In this document: in pieces, positions 15,272-23,821 of the stretch | Layout: every line of letters begins with the position of its first letter | Numbering within the stretch: position 1 is the first letter of the stretch | Assembly: GCA_019314375.1 (NCBI GenBank) | Contig: JAFCZJ010000045.1 | Location: 1-32,346 of the forward strand | Direction: 5' to 3' | Origin: Deltaproteobacteria bacterium | GTDB lineage: Bacteria; Myxococcota; B64-G9 | DNA: 32,346 nt | The notes under the pieces: model-generated | The model's input: only the letters and a program-made list of their open reading frames with translations | What the model was told of the DNA's origin: nothing | Databases searched by the model: none | Position numbers and translations under genes: made by a program

Positions 15272-18010
15272 CTAGTCGCGGCGCCGACGCCGCGCCAAAC
15301 CAAGCAAACCCATCAGAACCAAGAGGCCTGAAGAGCCGAGCTCGCCAGAGCCCGAGGCCACGCTGCAACCGGATTTCTCGGCTTTGGGTGCCGCCACGCA
15401 GGAACCCTGACTGCACATCATGGACTCACCGCAGGCCATGCCTTCGATTTCGCTCTCGTGGGTGCAGCCATCGAGGGTGCAAAAATCGATCGTGCAGGGA
15501 TTGTCGTCGTCACAGTCTCCATTGTCATTACAAGGGGCCTCACCACAGCCTTCATCGATCTGCCCGTCGCAATTATCATCCCTTGCGTTGTTGCAAACCT
15601 CGGCGGCAGCAGGGTTGACGTCTGAGTTGTGGTCGTCGCAATCGCTCGTGCCTTCGCAAAACCCGTCGCCGTCAAGGTCGGTACAAGTCGAGCAACCCTC
15701 GTCGATCTGCCCGTCGCAGTCGTTGTCCACGCCGTCGCTGCATCGCTCGACGGCCCCTGGGTTGTTTGCGCTGTTGTGATCGTCGCAATCTACATCTTCA
15801 CAGTAGCCGTCGCCGTCCAAATCAGTGCAGGTTGAGCAGCCCTCGTCGGTCTGGCCGTCGCAATCGTCGTCGACGTTGTTGCCGCAACGCTCGATCGCGC
15901 CCGGGTTCACCAGACTGTCGTTGTCATCGCAATCCACATCGTTGCAATAGCCGTCATCGTCCGCGTCGGTGCAGGTCGAGCAGCCCTCGTCGGTCTGGCC
16001 GTCGCAATCGTCGTCGACGTTGTTGCCGCAACGCTCGATCGCGCCCGGGTTCACCAGACGGTCGTTGTCATCGCAATCCACGTCGTTGCAATAACCGTCT
16101 TCGTCTAAGTCGGTGCAAGTCCCGCAACCCTCGTCTGTATTGCCGTCGCAGTTGTCGTCGATGTTGTTGCCGCATACTTCTTCGACGTTGGGGTTGACGT
16201 TCGGGTCGTTGTCGTCACAGTCGGCGGGAACACAGATCCCGTCGTCGTCCGCGTCGATACAGGTCCCGCAACCTTCATCGGTCTGTCCGTCGCAGTTGTT
16301 GTCGATGCCGTCATTGCAAACCTCGGTCAAGCCGGGATTGGCCTGGTCATCGGCGTCATCGCAGTCGTCGGGAATGCAGACCCCATCCTCGTCGGCGTCG
16401 ATGCAAAGACAGATGCCGAAGTCGGGAAAATCCCCAAAAATAAAATTGCAGCTTTCGTATTGGCCGCAGTCGCCGTCGGCCAGACACCAGTCGAAGCAAT
16501 GACCGGTGCCGTTGCCCGTATCCAGGCAGATGTAACCATCGTCACAAGAAATAGTCTCCGGGTCGCAAGCATCCGGCGGGGTGACCTCCTCCGAGTCGTG
16601 ACAGTTGGTGGCGCCGGTGGGCGAGGGATAACAAGCCTCGCCCGCGGCACAGTCGCCTCCGGTGATGGCGCAGTCATCAGGCGGGAGACAGGTATCCAGC
16701 TCAGCGGCACAACTTTCATAAATGCAATCGCTCCACGCGTCGCCCTCCAGGTCACCGCAGCTATCTTCCCAACAATCCAACATGGCCCCCAACTCATCCT
16801 GCGCCTGGACCGTGCCGGTCTCATAGCAGGTCTGCTGGCAGGTCCCATCAGCACCGCATTCCACCATGCAGTTGTAGATCTCTTCACAGCTGGCGTCGCC
16901 TGTGACCCTCGGGAAGCAGGCGTCGATCTGGGGTTCGCAGTACTGGTACACGCAATCATTCCAGGCCTCTCCTTCGACCCCCTCGCAGTGCTCGCCCCAG
17001 CAAGCCCACATGGCATTCAAAACATCCTGTCCCTCGGCGGTGCCGCTGTTGATGCACACATTCTGGCAGCCTGCATCTTCACCGCAGTCCACCAAACAAT
17101 CGTATATCTCGCTACAGTCCATGGTCTGACAAATTGTGTCATCGCAGACGCCACTGGCAAGGCAGGCCTCCGGACACTGACAGCGAGAGGGATCTTCCGT
17201 ACAGGAAGGCACCGTCGAGCCGGTGTAACCGGCGATCCAGCCGGCGAAGGGATCCACCCGCGTATCGATGTAAGTGCCTCGACAGGGGTCCTGCCCGCTG
17301 CTGTAAACGGAGGAATTGACGCCCACCACCTGGTAGCTACCTGCATCGTTATACAGGCCGGGTCCGCCGGAATCACCGAAACAAATCCCCGTGCTCGAGT
17401 AGCTACTGTAGTAAATCCGCGCATCCACCCAGTCCATGTCGATATCGGCCACCCGCTTGACCCCGCCGCCACTCTGGTGGACACCCTCGGTCACCCCGTA
17501 CCCCACATAGGTCAAGGTGGTGCCGGCCCAGTTAGCCACGCTGCTGGTCTGGATATCATACGGCGTGATGCTGGTCACCGGGTTGGTGAGTTGCACCAGA
17601 CCGATGTCGTAGCTGTCATTCGGATCGGAGGCGTTGGGGTTATAGGAAGGGTGTGGGTAGAACGCATAGGTTCGGAAGACCTCACTGGAACCGGCACTGT
17701 CCGGATAGGTCACGTTGGTAAAATAGGCCCAATCAGCGTCCACCCCGGAAGTTCCGTCCACGCAATGGGCCGCGGTCAGCACCCACTGGGGGGCGATCAG
17801 GGTAGCTGAACAAAATGACTGGTAGCCGCCGGCACCGTACACCACCAGGGCACCCACGGCCGGATAGGCCGAGGTTATGCTGCCGCCGATGATGGGCTGG
17901 CTCTGCTGTTCCGCGTCCAGCTCCTGACTTCTCTCTGAGCAACCAGCCATCAAAACCAGTGAGAGCAAGACGGCCAAGCTCAAGAATATGCGCCTTTTCA
18001 TCATGTTCAT
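15272..18010 (-). CDS. Trypsin-like serine protease with Cys modules, MopE repeats and MYXO-CTERM
   Basis: The 912-residue protein starts at ATG 18010, placed by GGAGGA seven bases upstream; the longer frame to 18040 lacks one. A lipobox (LMAGC) is followed by a short propeptide and IIGG, the usual new N-terminus of S1 proteases. The triad is His82 (TAAHC), Asp135 (DIGL) and Ser214 (GDSGGP). Residues about 297-366 and 373-442 are two copies of a 10-Cys module. From about 536, six 48-residue repeats of the MopE metal-binding type follow (DxDxDGxC...DCDD...NPG...C...D.DCDGQ.DEGC). The tail is Cys, a Leu/Gly-rich helix and RRRRR, a MYXO-CTERM. It probably acts as a surface protease, with the Asp repeats binding calcium or copper. 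Both ends carry an anchor signal, which is unusual. Confidence 0.92.
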   Translation of the reverse strand: MNMMKRRIFLSLAVLLSLVLMAGCSERSQELDAEQQSQPIIGGSITSAYPAVGALVVYGAGGYQSFCSATLIAPQWVLTAAHCVDGTSGVDADWAYFTNVTYPDSAGSSEVFRTYAFYPHPSYNPNASDPNDSYDIGLVQLTNPVTSITPYDIQTSSVANWAGTTLTYVGYGVTEGVHQSGGGVKRVADIDMDWVDARIYYSSYSSTGICFGDSGGPGLYNDAGSYQVVGVNSSVYSSGQDPCRGTYIDTRVDPFAGWIAGYTGSTVPSCTEDPSRCQCPEACLASGVCDDTICQTMDCSEIYDCLVDCGEDAGCQNVCINSGTAEGQDVLNAMWACWGEHCEGVEGEAWNDCVYQYCEPQIDACFPRVTGDASCEEIYNCMVECGADGTCQQTCYETGTVQAQDELGAMLDCWEDSCGDLEGDAWSDCIYESCAAELDTCLPPDDCAITGGDCAAGEACYPSPTGATNCHDSEEVTPPDACDPETISCDDGYICLDTGNGTGHCFDWCLADGDCGQYESCNFIFGDFPDFGICLCIDADEDGVCIPDDCDDADDQANPGLTEVCNDGIDNNCDGQTDEGCGTCIDADDDGICVPADCDDNDPNVNPNVEEVCGNNIDDNCDGNTDEGCGTCTDLDEDGYCNDVDCDDNDRLVNPGAIERCGNNVDDDCDGQTDEGCSTCTDADDDGYCNDVDCDDNDSLVNPGAIERCGNNVDDDCDGQTDEGCSTCTDLDGDGYCEDVDCDDHNSANNPGAVERCSDGVDNDCDGQIDEGCSTCTDLDGDGFCEGTSDCDDHNSDVNPAAAEVCNNARDDNCDGQIDEGCGEAPCNDNGDCDDDNPCTIDFCTLDGCTHESEIEGMACGESMMCSQGSCVAAPKAEKSGCSVASGSGELGSSGLLVLMGLLGLARRRRRD
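15690..16125 (-). repeat. 144-bp in-frame tandem repeats (MopE-type)
   Basis: The repeats are 144 bp (48 residues) long. The two central copies, read from 15834 and 15978, are nearly identical at DNA level over more than 120 bp, while flanking copies match mainly at protein level. This shows a recent duplication of one unit in an older six-unit array. Confidence 0.85.
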
Positions 18011-18096
18011 GATCTTCCTCCATGTGGGATTTCGGCCCAACGATGTCCGATTCTAACTCGACATCGGGAAACCTTCAACCGGCTTGATTTGACGGG

Positions 18097-21030
18097 CTAA
18101 CGAATGAACAGGGCACCGGGTTGATGGAAGTCGCCATTGGGATCCCAGTATGAGGTCACCCCCTGCCAATAGTTGCCATCGCCCGACTCAAACGTGGTGA
18201 AAGTCCGGCCCCAACCCTGAAATCCCGTACCGGCCTCGGTTGCGCAACAGTTGTATGAGTCACTGCTGTCCAAGCCGTCGATGATATGTAAGCCGAACTC
18301 ATCGTAAGGGTCATCACCAAAGTTCCCTTGCTGATGAGCCGTGGTGCAAGCATAGCCATCGTTCGTCACCACCACGCTATGCGAATCCGTCACGGTGAAA
18401 GGACCATGGGTGTTCTCAATGCACCAGGTGCCGGGGTCAAAATAGTTACAGTCGCCGGGCAGACTGGCGGTTACATAGTCGTCGGTCACCCCGCCCACCC
18501 AGGCCAAAACCTCGCCCTGGGACTGCAACCACAGCAAAGCAGCCGGCACGGAGGCGTTGAATATAAAATTGTTGTTTCGCCCCGGATCCATGACGGCACC
18601 TTTCAGTTTTCCATAGAAAGAAGCCCCGGGACGGGGATAAGCGCTCTGGGACCAGTGCCCCGGACGGCCGTTGCTTCCATAGACCGTCACCATGGTCCAG
18701 CCGCCGCCGGCTCGATGCATGTCGCACCAAACCCGCATGGGCAGATTGGCCCCGGCCGCGCTGATCCAGTACAGGCCGTCTTCGGTCTTTCCAGCGTTCT
18801 GCATCAGGTTCAGGCAACTTGTATCTCCACAAGTCGCCTCTTGATCGGGGTTGTAATGCACAGGACAGGTATCCACATCGCCACAGACGCCATCGCCGTC
18901 TATGTCCATGAAAACATCGTTGGGACAGGGCACGATTTCGCAAACAAAGGCCATGCCACGCGCGCAGCTGTTGTCGTTCCATCGCCCATCGCCGGAAAAG
19001 TGGGTGCAGTCTTCGTCGCCGCCGCTGTCGCTGGGCTCATTAGCATGCCAGTTCTCGTAAGCGTTCGGGCTGCCGTCCACCCACGTGAAAGTACCCTCTT
19101 CTTCCCTGTCATTGTATCCAAGCCAAGTATCAACCCCGCCCAGTACATCGGCGATGGCCTCCCAGATCGCCGTCTGCTCGCTCGAATCATCTAGGGTCAC
19201 CAGTTCGCCGCCATAGTCCCGACAACGGTCTCGGGCCGTGGTCCAGTCCAACTCTTCGGAGCAAAAACTGTAGACATGGCCCCGCATCGTGCCCGTGACA
19301 CAGGGGCAACCCGCGATCTGGTCGATGACGCCGTTGCAGTCGTCGTCTTTGCCGTTGCAGATCTCCGTCGCCTGGGGGTGGATCCAGGGGTTCATCGGGG
19401 CGCAATCGCAAGCATCTCCCCATCCGTCGCCGTCCGAATCCAGGCCGGCCCCGCAATCCGACTCGCAGACGTAGGCCGCATCGTCATCACAATTCGCGTC
19501 GTTCCAGAGTCCACTGGCATCATGCCAGAACAGAGCGCAGTCTTCTCTAAGCCAGGCGTTGTCCGGCTGGTCACTGTCCCAATGGGTGTAGCCCGTTCCC
19601 CCACCCGACTGCCAGCGCCACACGCCCTCGTCGTCGCGATCATTGAATCCCATCCAGGTGTCGGCACCCCCCAGGCTTGCGGCGATGCTCTCGGCCATGG
19701 CCTCATTTTCCAGGCTGTCATCCACGGTCAGCAGGTCATAACCCACCGCCCGACAGGCATCCCTTGCTTCGGTCCATTCGTTTCCACCAGGGCATAAGAG
19801 ATAACTATGGTCGCGGAAGGTCTGCACCGTGCAAGGACAGCCCGCCTCGTCTCGCTGACCATTGCAGTTGTCATCGATGCCATTGCAGACCTCGGTGACG
19901 CCGGGGTGGATGGCCGCGTTGAAAGGCGCGCAATCAAGGTCATCACAAGTACCGTCGCCGTCGCTGTCCAACTCTTCTGCGCCGCAGCCGCAAAGACCGG
20001 CTTCGGTCTTGTTCGGATCGTCCGGGCATCCGTCTAGGCAATCGACCGTGCCGTCTCCGTCCCTGTCGCCGGCATCGTCAACAACGCCACAACCGCAAAG
20101 TCCGGGCTCGGTTTTGTCCGGATCATTCGGGCAGCCGTCAATGCAGTCAGGCATGCCGTCCGAGTCGCTGTCCGTTGTGTCCTCCGGCGTTCCGCAGCCG
20201 CAAACCCCAGGCTCGGTCTTGTCCGGGTCCTGATAACAACCGTCATTGCAATCCACCACCCCGTCTCCGTCCGTATCCGTGGTTTGATCGTCGTCACTCA
20301 CGCCGCAGCCACAGACACCCGGTTCGGTTTTGGCGGGGTCTTCCGGGCATCCATCCAGACAATCGGGCGTCCCGTCGCTGTCTAAATCAGCGTCGCTTTC
20401 CCCGCAACCACAGAGGCCCGCATCGACCTTATCCGGATCCCCTGGACAGCCATCCTCGCAATCCGGGGTGCCGTCCCCATCGCCATCTGCGTCCGGCACA
20501 CCGCAGCCGCAAACCCCGGGCTCTGTCTTTTCGGGATCATCCGGGCACAGGTCGCCGCAATCGGGCAGGGGCGTGTTTTGACAAGCACCACCGAGGCAAA
20601 GATCCGTGGTGCAAAGATCGCCGTCGTCGCAGTCGGCGTCCGTCAAACAAGCCTCCCCCACACGCAGACGCGCCACGGCGGGCTCGGAATCCGCCTGTCC
20701 ATCAGAAACCACCAGGGACAAAAGATAAGTCCCCGCTTGCTGCGCGGTAAACGTAGTGCGCGAGCCATCCTCCAGACCAAAAGAGGTTTCGGCACCGCTT
20801 GGCCCCTGCAAAACCCGCCAAGTGTAGGTGATGGCATCCCCATCCGGATCAAAGCTGGCAGCGCCGTCGATGATGGCCGGCATGCCGATCTGGGTCTTGG
20901 CCTCAGCCAGCAAAACAGCCACCGGTGCCCGGTTGGGTCCGATCACATCCAGACCGCAGCCCGCAAGGCTCAGCAGCAAAAAACACACAAATATTTGCAA
21001 ATACAATTTCGCCATTGGCTCTCTCGTCAT
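18097..21030 (-). CDS. Lipoprotein with PKD, TSP3-like repeats, two C-type lectin domains and fibrinogen-like domain
   Basis: The start is ATG 21030, whose ATGA overlaps the stop of the upstream gene; ATG 21015 is an alternative. The signal ends in a lipobox (SLAGC). In order: a PKD-like domain (about 35-130), six repeats of the form DGCP.DP.KTEPG.CGCG...D.DSDG..DC, two MopE-like segments, a C-type lectin domain (about 405-525), a second one (about 575-700), and a C-terminal fibrinogen-like module (LYWISAAGANLPMRVWCDM, GGGWTMVTVYG). Lectin 1 has QPD at 488-490 and WND at 509-511, the calcium/galactose pattern. Lectin 2 has EPS at 665 and WND at 684, close to the mannose-type EPN. These are animal-like adhesion domains on a bacterial cell surface; binding to host, prey or self glycans is inferred. 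Confidence 0.9.
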   Translation of the reverse strand: MTREPMAKLYLQIFVCFLLLSLAGCGLDVIGPNRAPVAVLLAEAKTQIGMPAIIDGAASFDPDGDAITYTWRVLQGPSGAETSFGLEDGSRTTFTAQQAGTYLLSLVVSDGQADSEPAVARLRVGEACLTDADCDDGDLCTTDLCLGGACQNTPLPDCGDLCPDDPEKTEPGVCGCGVPDADGDGDGTPDCEDGCPGDPDKVDAGLCGCGESDADLDSDGTPDCLDGCPEDPAKTEPGVCGCGVSDDDQTTDTDGDGVVDCNDGCYQDPDKTEPGVCGCGTPEDTTDSDSDGMPDCIDGCPNDPDKTEPGLCGCGVVDDAGDRDGDGTVDCLDGCPDDPNKTEAGLCGCGAEELDSDGDGTCDDLDCAPFNAAIHPGVTEVCNGIDDNCNGQRDEAGCPCTVQTFRDHSYLLCPGGNEWTEARDACRAVGYDLLTVDDSLENEAMAESIAASLGGADTWMGFNDRDDEGVWRWQSGGGTGYTHWDSDQPDNAWLREDCALFWHDASGLWNDANCDDDAAYVCESDCGAGLDSDGDGWGDACDCAPMNPWIHPQATEICNGKDDDCNGVIDQIAGCPCVTGTMRGHVYSFCSEELDWTTARDRCRDYGGELVTLDDSSEQTAIWEAIADVLGGVDTWLGYNDREEEGTFTWVDGSPNAYENWHANEPSDSGGDEDCTHFSGDGRWNDNSCARGMAFVCEIVPCPNDVFMDIDGDGVCGDVDTCPVHYNPDQEATCGDTSCLNLMQNAGKTEDGLYWISAAGANLPMRVWCDMHRAGGGWTMVTVYGSNGRPGHWSQSAYPRPGASFYGKLKGAVMDPGRNNNFIFNASVPAALLWLQSQGEVLAWVGGVTDDYVTASLPGDCNYFDPGTWCIENTHGPFTVTDSHSVVVTNDGYACTTAHQQGNFGDDPYDEFGLHIIDGLDSSDSYNCCATEAGTGFQGWGRTFTTFESGDGNYWQGVTSYWDPNGDFHQPGALFIR

Positions 21031-23216
21031 GGGCAATCACCGCCCCAAGTGGATTGGAGATTGAATCCGGGGTTTTCAGCCGCGTGCCGAGCATCGCCCC
21101 AGGGCACGCTGGCCGCGCCATGGGTTTCGTCGATGTTGCACGGATCGTAGCCCAGGGTGGGCCCGATGTCGGGATCCAGCAAGGTGGCCCAAGAGCCACA
21201 AAAATAATTGTCGCGGAAGTTGGGCGTACTGACGTAGGTATCATCGGAGCCATAATGCCTGAACCACAGGGCCCGCCCGCTGTTGTTGCTGGCAGCCGGA
21301 TTGCGCCGAATGATGGTACCCGTCATTTTTTGGATGCTTGCGCTCCGGTTGGCCGTATTGATGTGGATGGCCGTGCCGCCCTCGTCCGGATCGTCGGAAC
21401 TGATCAGACAGTCGCGAATCTCCCCGATCAATATGGATGAGTTATCCAAATGCAGACCGTTACCGCCGTGATGGTGCAACTCGGTATCCACCATGAGGCC
21501 CAGGCGCAGGTTGCGGGTACGCATGGCCGTGTGACCTTCCAGGTAACAGAATCGCATTTCGGCCAAGCGCAAGGTCTGCGGATCGGAAGGAAACAACAAA
21601 GCCGTGCCGCTCTCCAAATTCGCCTCCAAGCTGAGGCCACGAAGATAGCGAAAGCTGCTGTCTGAAGCCTCCAGGGCCGAGCCTGCGGGACCCTGTACCA
21701 TGATGTCCAGGTTAAACAGGCCGACCCGCTCACGGCCCACAATCGAAATCCCGCCCTGGGCTTCAGCCGAACTGGGCAGATCGTCATCGCGACCGTTGTT
21801 CAGGGTGGCGCGACCCGAAAGGCAGCCAAGCATCATGTCATCCCCGGGGATGCGGATCCTCGCCCCCCCGGAAGGCCCGGTGCTTTGCACGAGCGCGCCG
21901 GCGTCCAAACAGACCATGACCACGCCATCGCCCAAATGCTGCAACCTGTCGGCATGCGCCTGGTCCAAGGCAGCCTGCAGCTCGACAAAACTTAGCGCCC
22001 CCCCCAGGGTCACGTCACAGGCAGGGAAATCCAAGCTGCTTGCGTCCTCATAGATGAAGGGCTGGGTCGAGCAAGCACTCAGATTACCGGCCCTGTCGAT
22101 GGAGTGAGCATGAACCGAGGTGCTGCTGCCGTCGGGCACAACGATGCCCAGCGGGTTCACCCAAAAAAAGCTCGACCAGATGGGGAGGCGCATACTCAAG
22201 GCCTGGGTGCAGGCCGGATCCGAGAAAAGCTGAAGGAGGCCAGGGATTTCACCCTCGCCCGTGAAGCCCGGAAAATTCTCTTCATTGGGCGAGACCGGCT
22301 CGGAAGCCAGGACGACAGGCGCATCGGGGGGGGTGATGTCATAGCGCACGATGGTGTCATCCATCTGACTTCGAGCCAGGGCATCGGTCCCGGTCGCCTC
22401 CAGGGGATAGTCCCCCTCGCCACCCGGGAAATCCAACTCCACTCGAAACAGGGTGTCAGAACAATCGTTGTCAACCAGCACGCCATGGTCGAGGAACAAA
22501 GAAACCACCTCGGGCGAGCAGTGACCCGTGATGGTGCCTGGATTGTCATTGACCTCGACCAGGTCGTGGCCCCAGTCCAGTCGGACGTAACAGTAGGTAA
22601 CCGTCATGCTGTCGGCCAGCAGATTCCCCTGGCCGTCATCCGCCGTCAAAGTAAAGACATGAGGACCCGGCGGATAGCCCATGGTGTAAGGGCCCATGGA
22701 CCAATCCCCATCCGAGCAGTCCGCGTCCGCCAGGACCCCCAAATCGATCTGCAAATTGACCACATCCGTACTGCAAGTACCGCGCAGGATAACCACCGGC
22801 TCAAACCAAATCTCGTCATTCCCCCCGTTGGGTTCCTTGATCTCCAGACTGGGGGGAGGATCGTAGTCGATGCGCTGGCTGGTGGAGGCCTGATTGCCCG
22901 CGGCGTCCGAGGCCGAGATGACGAAAAGGTTCTCACCAGCATCCAAGGTGTAGGGCGCAAGCGACCAGGCCCCGTCGCTGCAGTCGTCGTCGACAAAGAC
23001 CCCCAAGCTGCTTTGCAAATCCACGGCGTCGGTCGAACAAGTGCCGGCCAAGGTTTGAGAGTCCTCGTCGGCGTCAAAGTCCTGCCCTCCGTTGGGCTGG
23101 GTGATGGCCAGACTGGGGGGCGTGGTATCATCCGGATCGGCAAACTCATCGAAGCCGAAACGGGCGCAGGCAGCACCCAGCACCAAACAGACCAGCGCCA
23201 CGACCATGCGCCTCAT
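21027..23216 (-). CDS. Lipoprotein with Ig-like repeats and beta-helix domain
   Basis: The protein has 729 residues. A lipobox (GAACARFGF) gives a lipid-anchored Cys near residue 17. Three tandem beta-sandwich repeats of about 90 residues follow, each with the pattern I.(Q/K)PNGG, then G.CS(T/P), then SLGV..D.DCSDG.W (about 35-265). A fourth divergent Ig-like domain comes next, and then from about residue 400 a right-handed beta-helix (GGISIVGRERVGLFNLDIMVQG, NGLHLDNSSILIGEIRDC). The Ig-like repeats resemble a common bacterial adhesin stalk; the beta-helix may bind or process polysaccharide. GAGGAA lies before the start. The stop overlaps the start of the lectin gene by 4 bp, so the two are translationally coupled and probably act together. 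Confidence 0.88.
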   Translation of the reverse strand: MRRMVVALVCLVLGAACARFGFDEFADPDDTTPPSLAITQPNGGQDFDADEDSQTLAGTCSTDAVDLQSSLGVFVDDDCSDGAWSLAPYTLDAGENLFVISASDAAGNQASTSQRIDYDPPPSLEIKEPNGGNDEIWFEPVVILRGTCSTDVVNLQIDLGVLADADCSDGDWSMGPYTMGYPPGPHVFTLTADDGQGNLLADSMTVTYCYVRLDWGHDLVEVNDNPGTITGHCSPEVVSLFLDHGVLVDNDCSDTLFRVELDFPGGEGDYPLEATGTDALARSQMDDTIVRYDITPPDAPVVLASEPVSPNEENFPGFTGEGEIPGLLQLFSDPACTQALSMRLPIWSSFFWVNPLGIVVPDGSSTSVHAHSIDRAGNLSACSTQPFIYEDASSLDFPACDVTLGGALSFVELQAALDQAHADRLQHLGDGVVMVCLDAGALVQSTGPSGGARIRIPGDDMMLGCLSGRATLNNGRDDDLPSSAEAQGGISIVGRERVGLFNLDIMVQGPAGSALEASDSSFRYLRGLSLEANLESGTALLFPSDPQTLRLAEMRFCYLEGHTAMRTRNLRLGLMVDTELHHHGGNGLHLDNSSILIGEIRDCLISSDDPDEGGTAIHINTANRSASIQKMTGTIIRRNPAASNNSGRALWFRHYGSDDTYVSTPNFRDNYFCGSWATLLDPDIGPTLGYDPCNIDETHGAASVPWGDARHAAENPGFNLQSTWGGDCP

Positions 23217-23238
23217 GCGTCGCTTCCTCGCTCCATCA

Positions 23239-23760
23239 TCAATCCTTCAAAGAGGCCAAAAAATCCTTGAATCCCGCCCGCAGACTGCCCACCACGTCGC
23301 GATCGACTTTCAACTCATCGGCGATCTGCTTGATCTCGTTGTCTTCAACCGCTGAGATGGAATCGTCCGCGGCCGAGACGGCAAAAAGACACCGCAGCAG
23401 GGCGTGTTTCTGATCCATTGATGCCATCTGGTTAAACTCGCGGGTGATTAGATAGTTCTCGGTACCGCCGAAGAGTCGCGCGTGGGTTTTTGCCATCTGC
23501 ACCACCAGCAGGGCCTGCTTTTCGTCCATGCCCCCGATGCGGCGCACGATCTGCTCCATCTCAGCCGTTTCTTCGACCGAAATATCCAAGTCGGCAAAGG
23601 CCACCCGGCTGAGCAAATAGGCAAAAGACGCAACGTAACGTGCTTGTGCCGGCTCCATGGAGTCCAATTCGCGCACGATCTCACGCAAACCCTCGGTTTC
23701 ACCAGATGCGGTAGAATCCTCTTCTTTCGCTTTCAATCCCAACCACTCTAAAATCGACAT
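23239..23760 (-). CDS. TerB-like domain protein
   Basis: A 173-residue, soluble, all-helical protein; ATG 23760 is preceded by GAGGCG and was preferred over an upstream start at 23784. The pattern ARYVASFAYLLSRVAFADLDISVEETAEMEQIVRRI and AADDSISAVEDNEIKQIADEL matches TerB/TerB-like domains: two four-helix halves with acidic D.. (I/V)S..E motifs that bind metal. TerB proteins occur at the membrane in tellurite and stress complexes, but stand-alone copies are common in Myxococcota and their role is unknown. The gene lies 22 bp upstream of the Ig/beta-helix lipoprotein and in the same direction, and is probably in its operon. Confidence 0.82.
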   Translation of the reverse strand: MSILEWLGLKAKEEDSTASGETEGLREIVRELDSMEPAQARYVASFAYLLSRVAFADLDISVEETAEMEQIVRRIGGMDEKQALLVVQMAKTHARLFGGTENYLITREFNQMASMDQKHALLRCLFAVSAADDSISAVEDNEIKQIADELKVDRDVVGSLRAGFKDFLASLKD

Positions 23761-23821
23761 ATCGCCTCGCAATCGATCACCCAATCAACATAGCCCCGAG
23801 GTCAAGAAGCGCGCAAGGCCT

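Noticed and set aside
22104-23270. 388-codon plus-strand open frame opposite the Ig/beta-helix lipoprotein
   Set aside because: Shadow of repeated Ig-like coding sequence; no start signal and no family resemblance.
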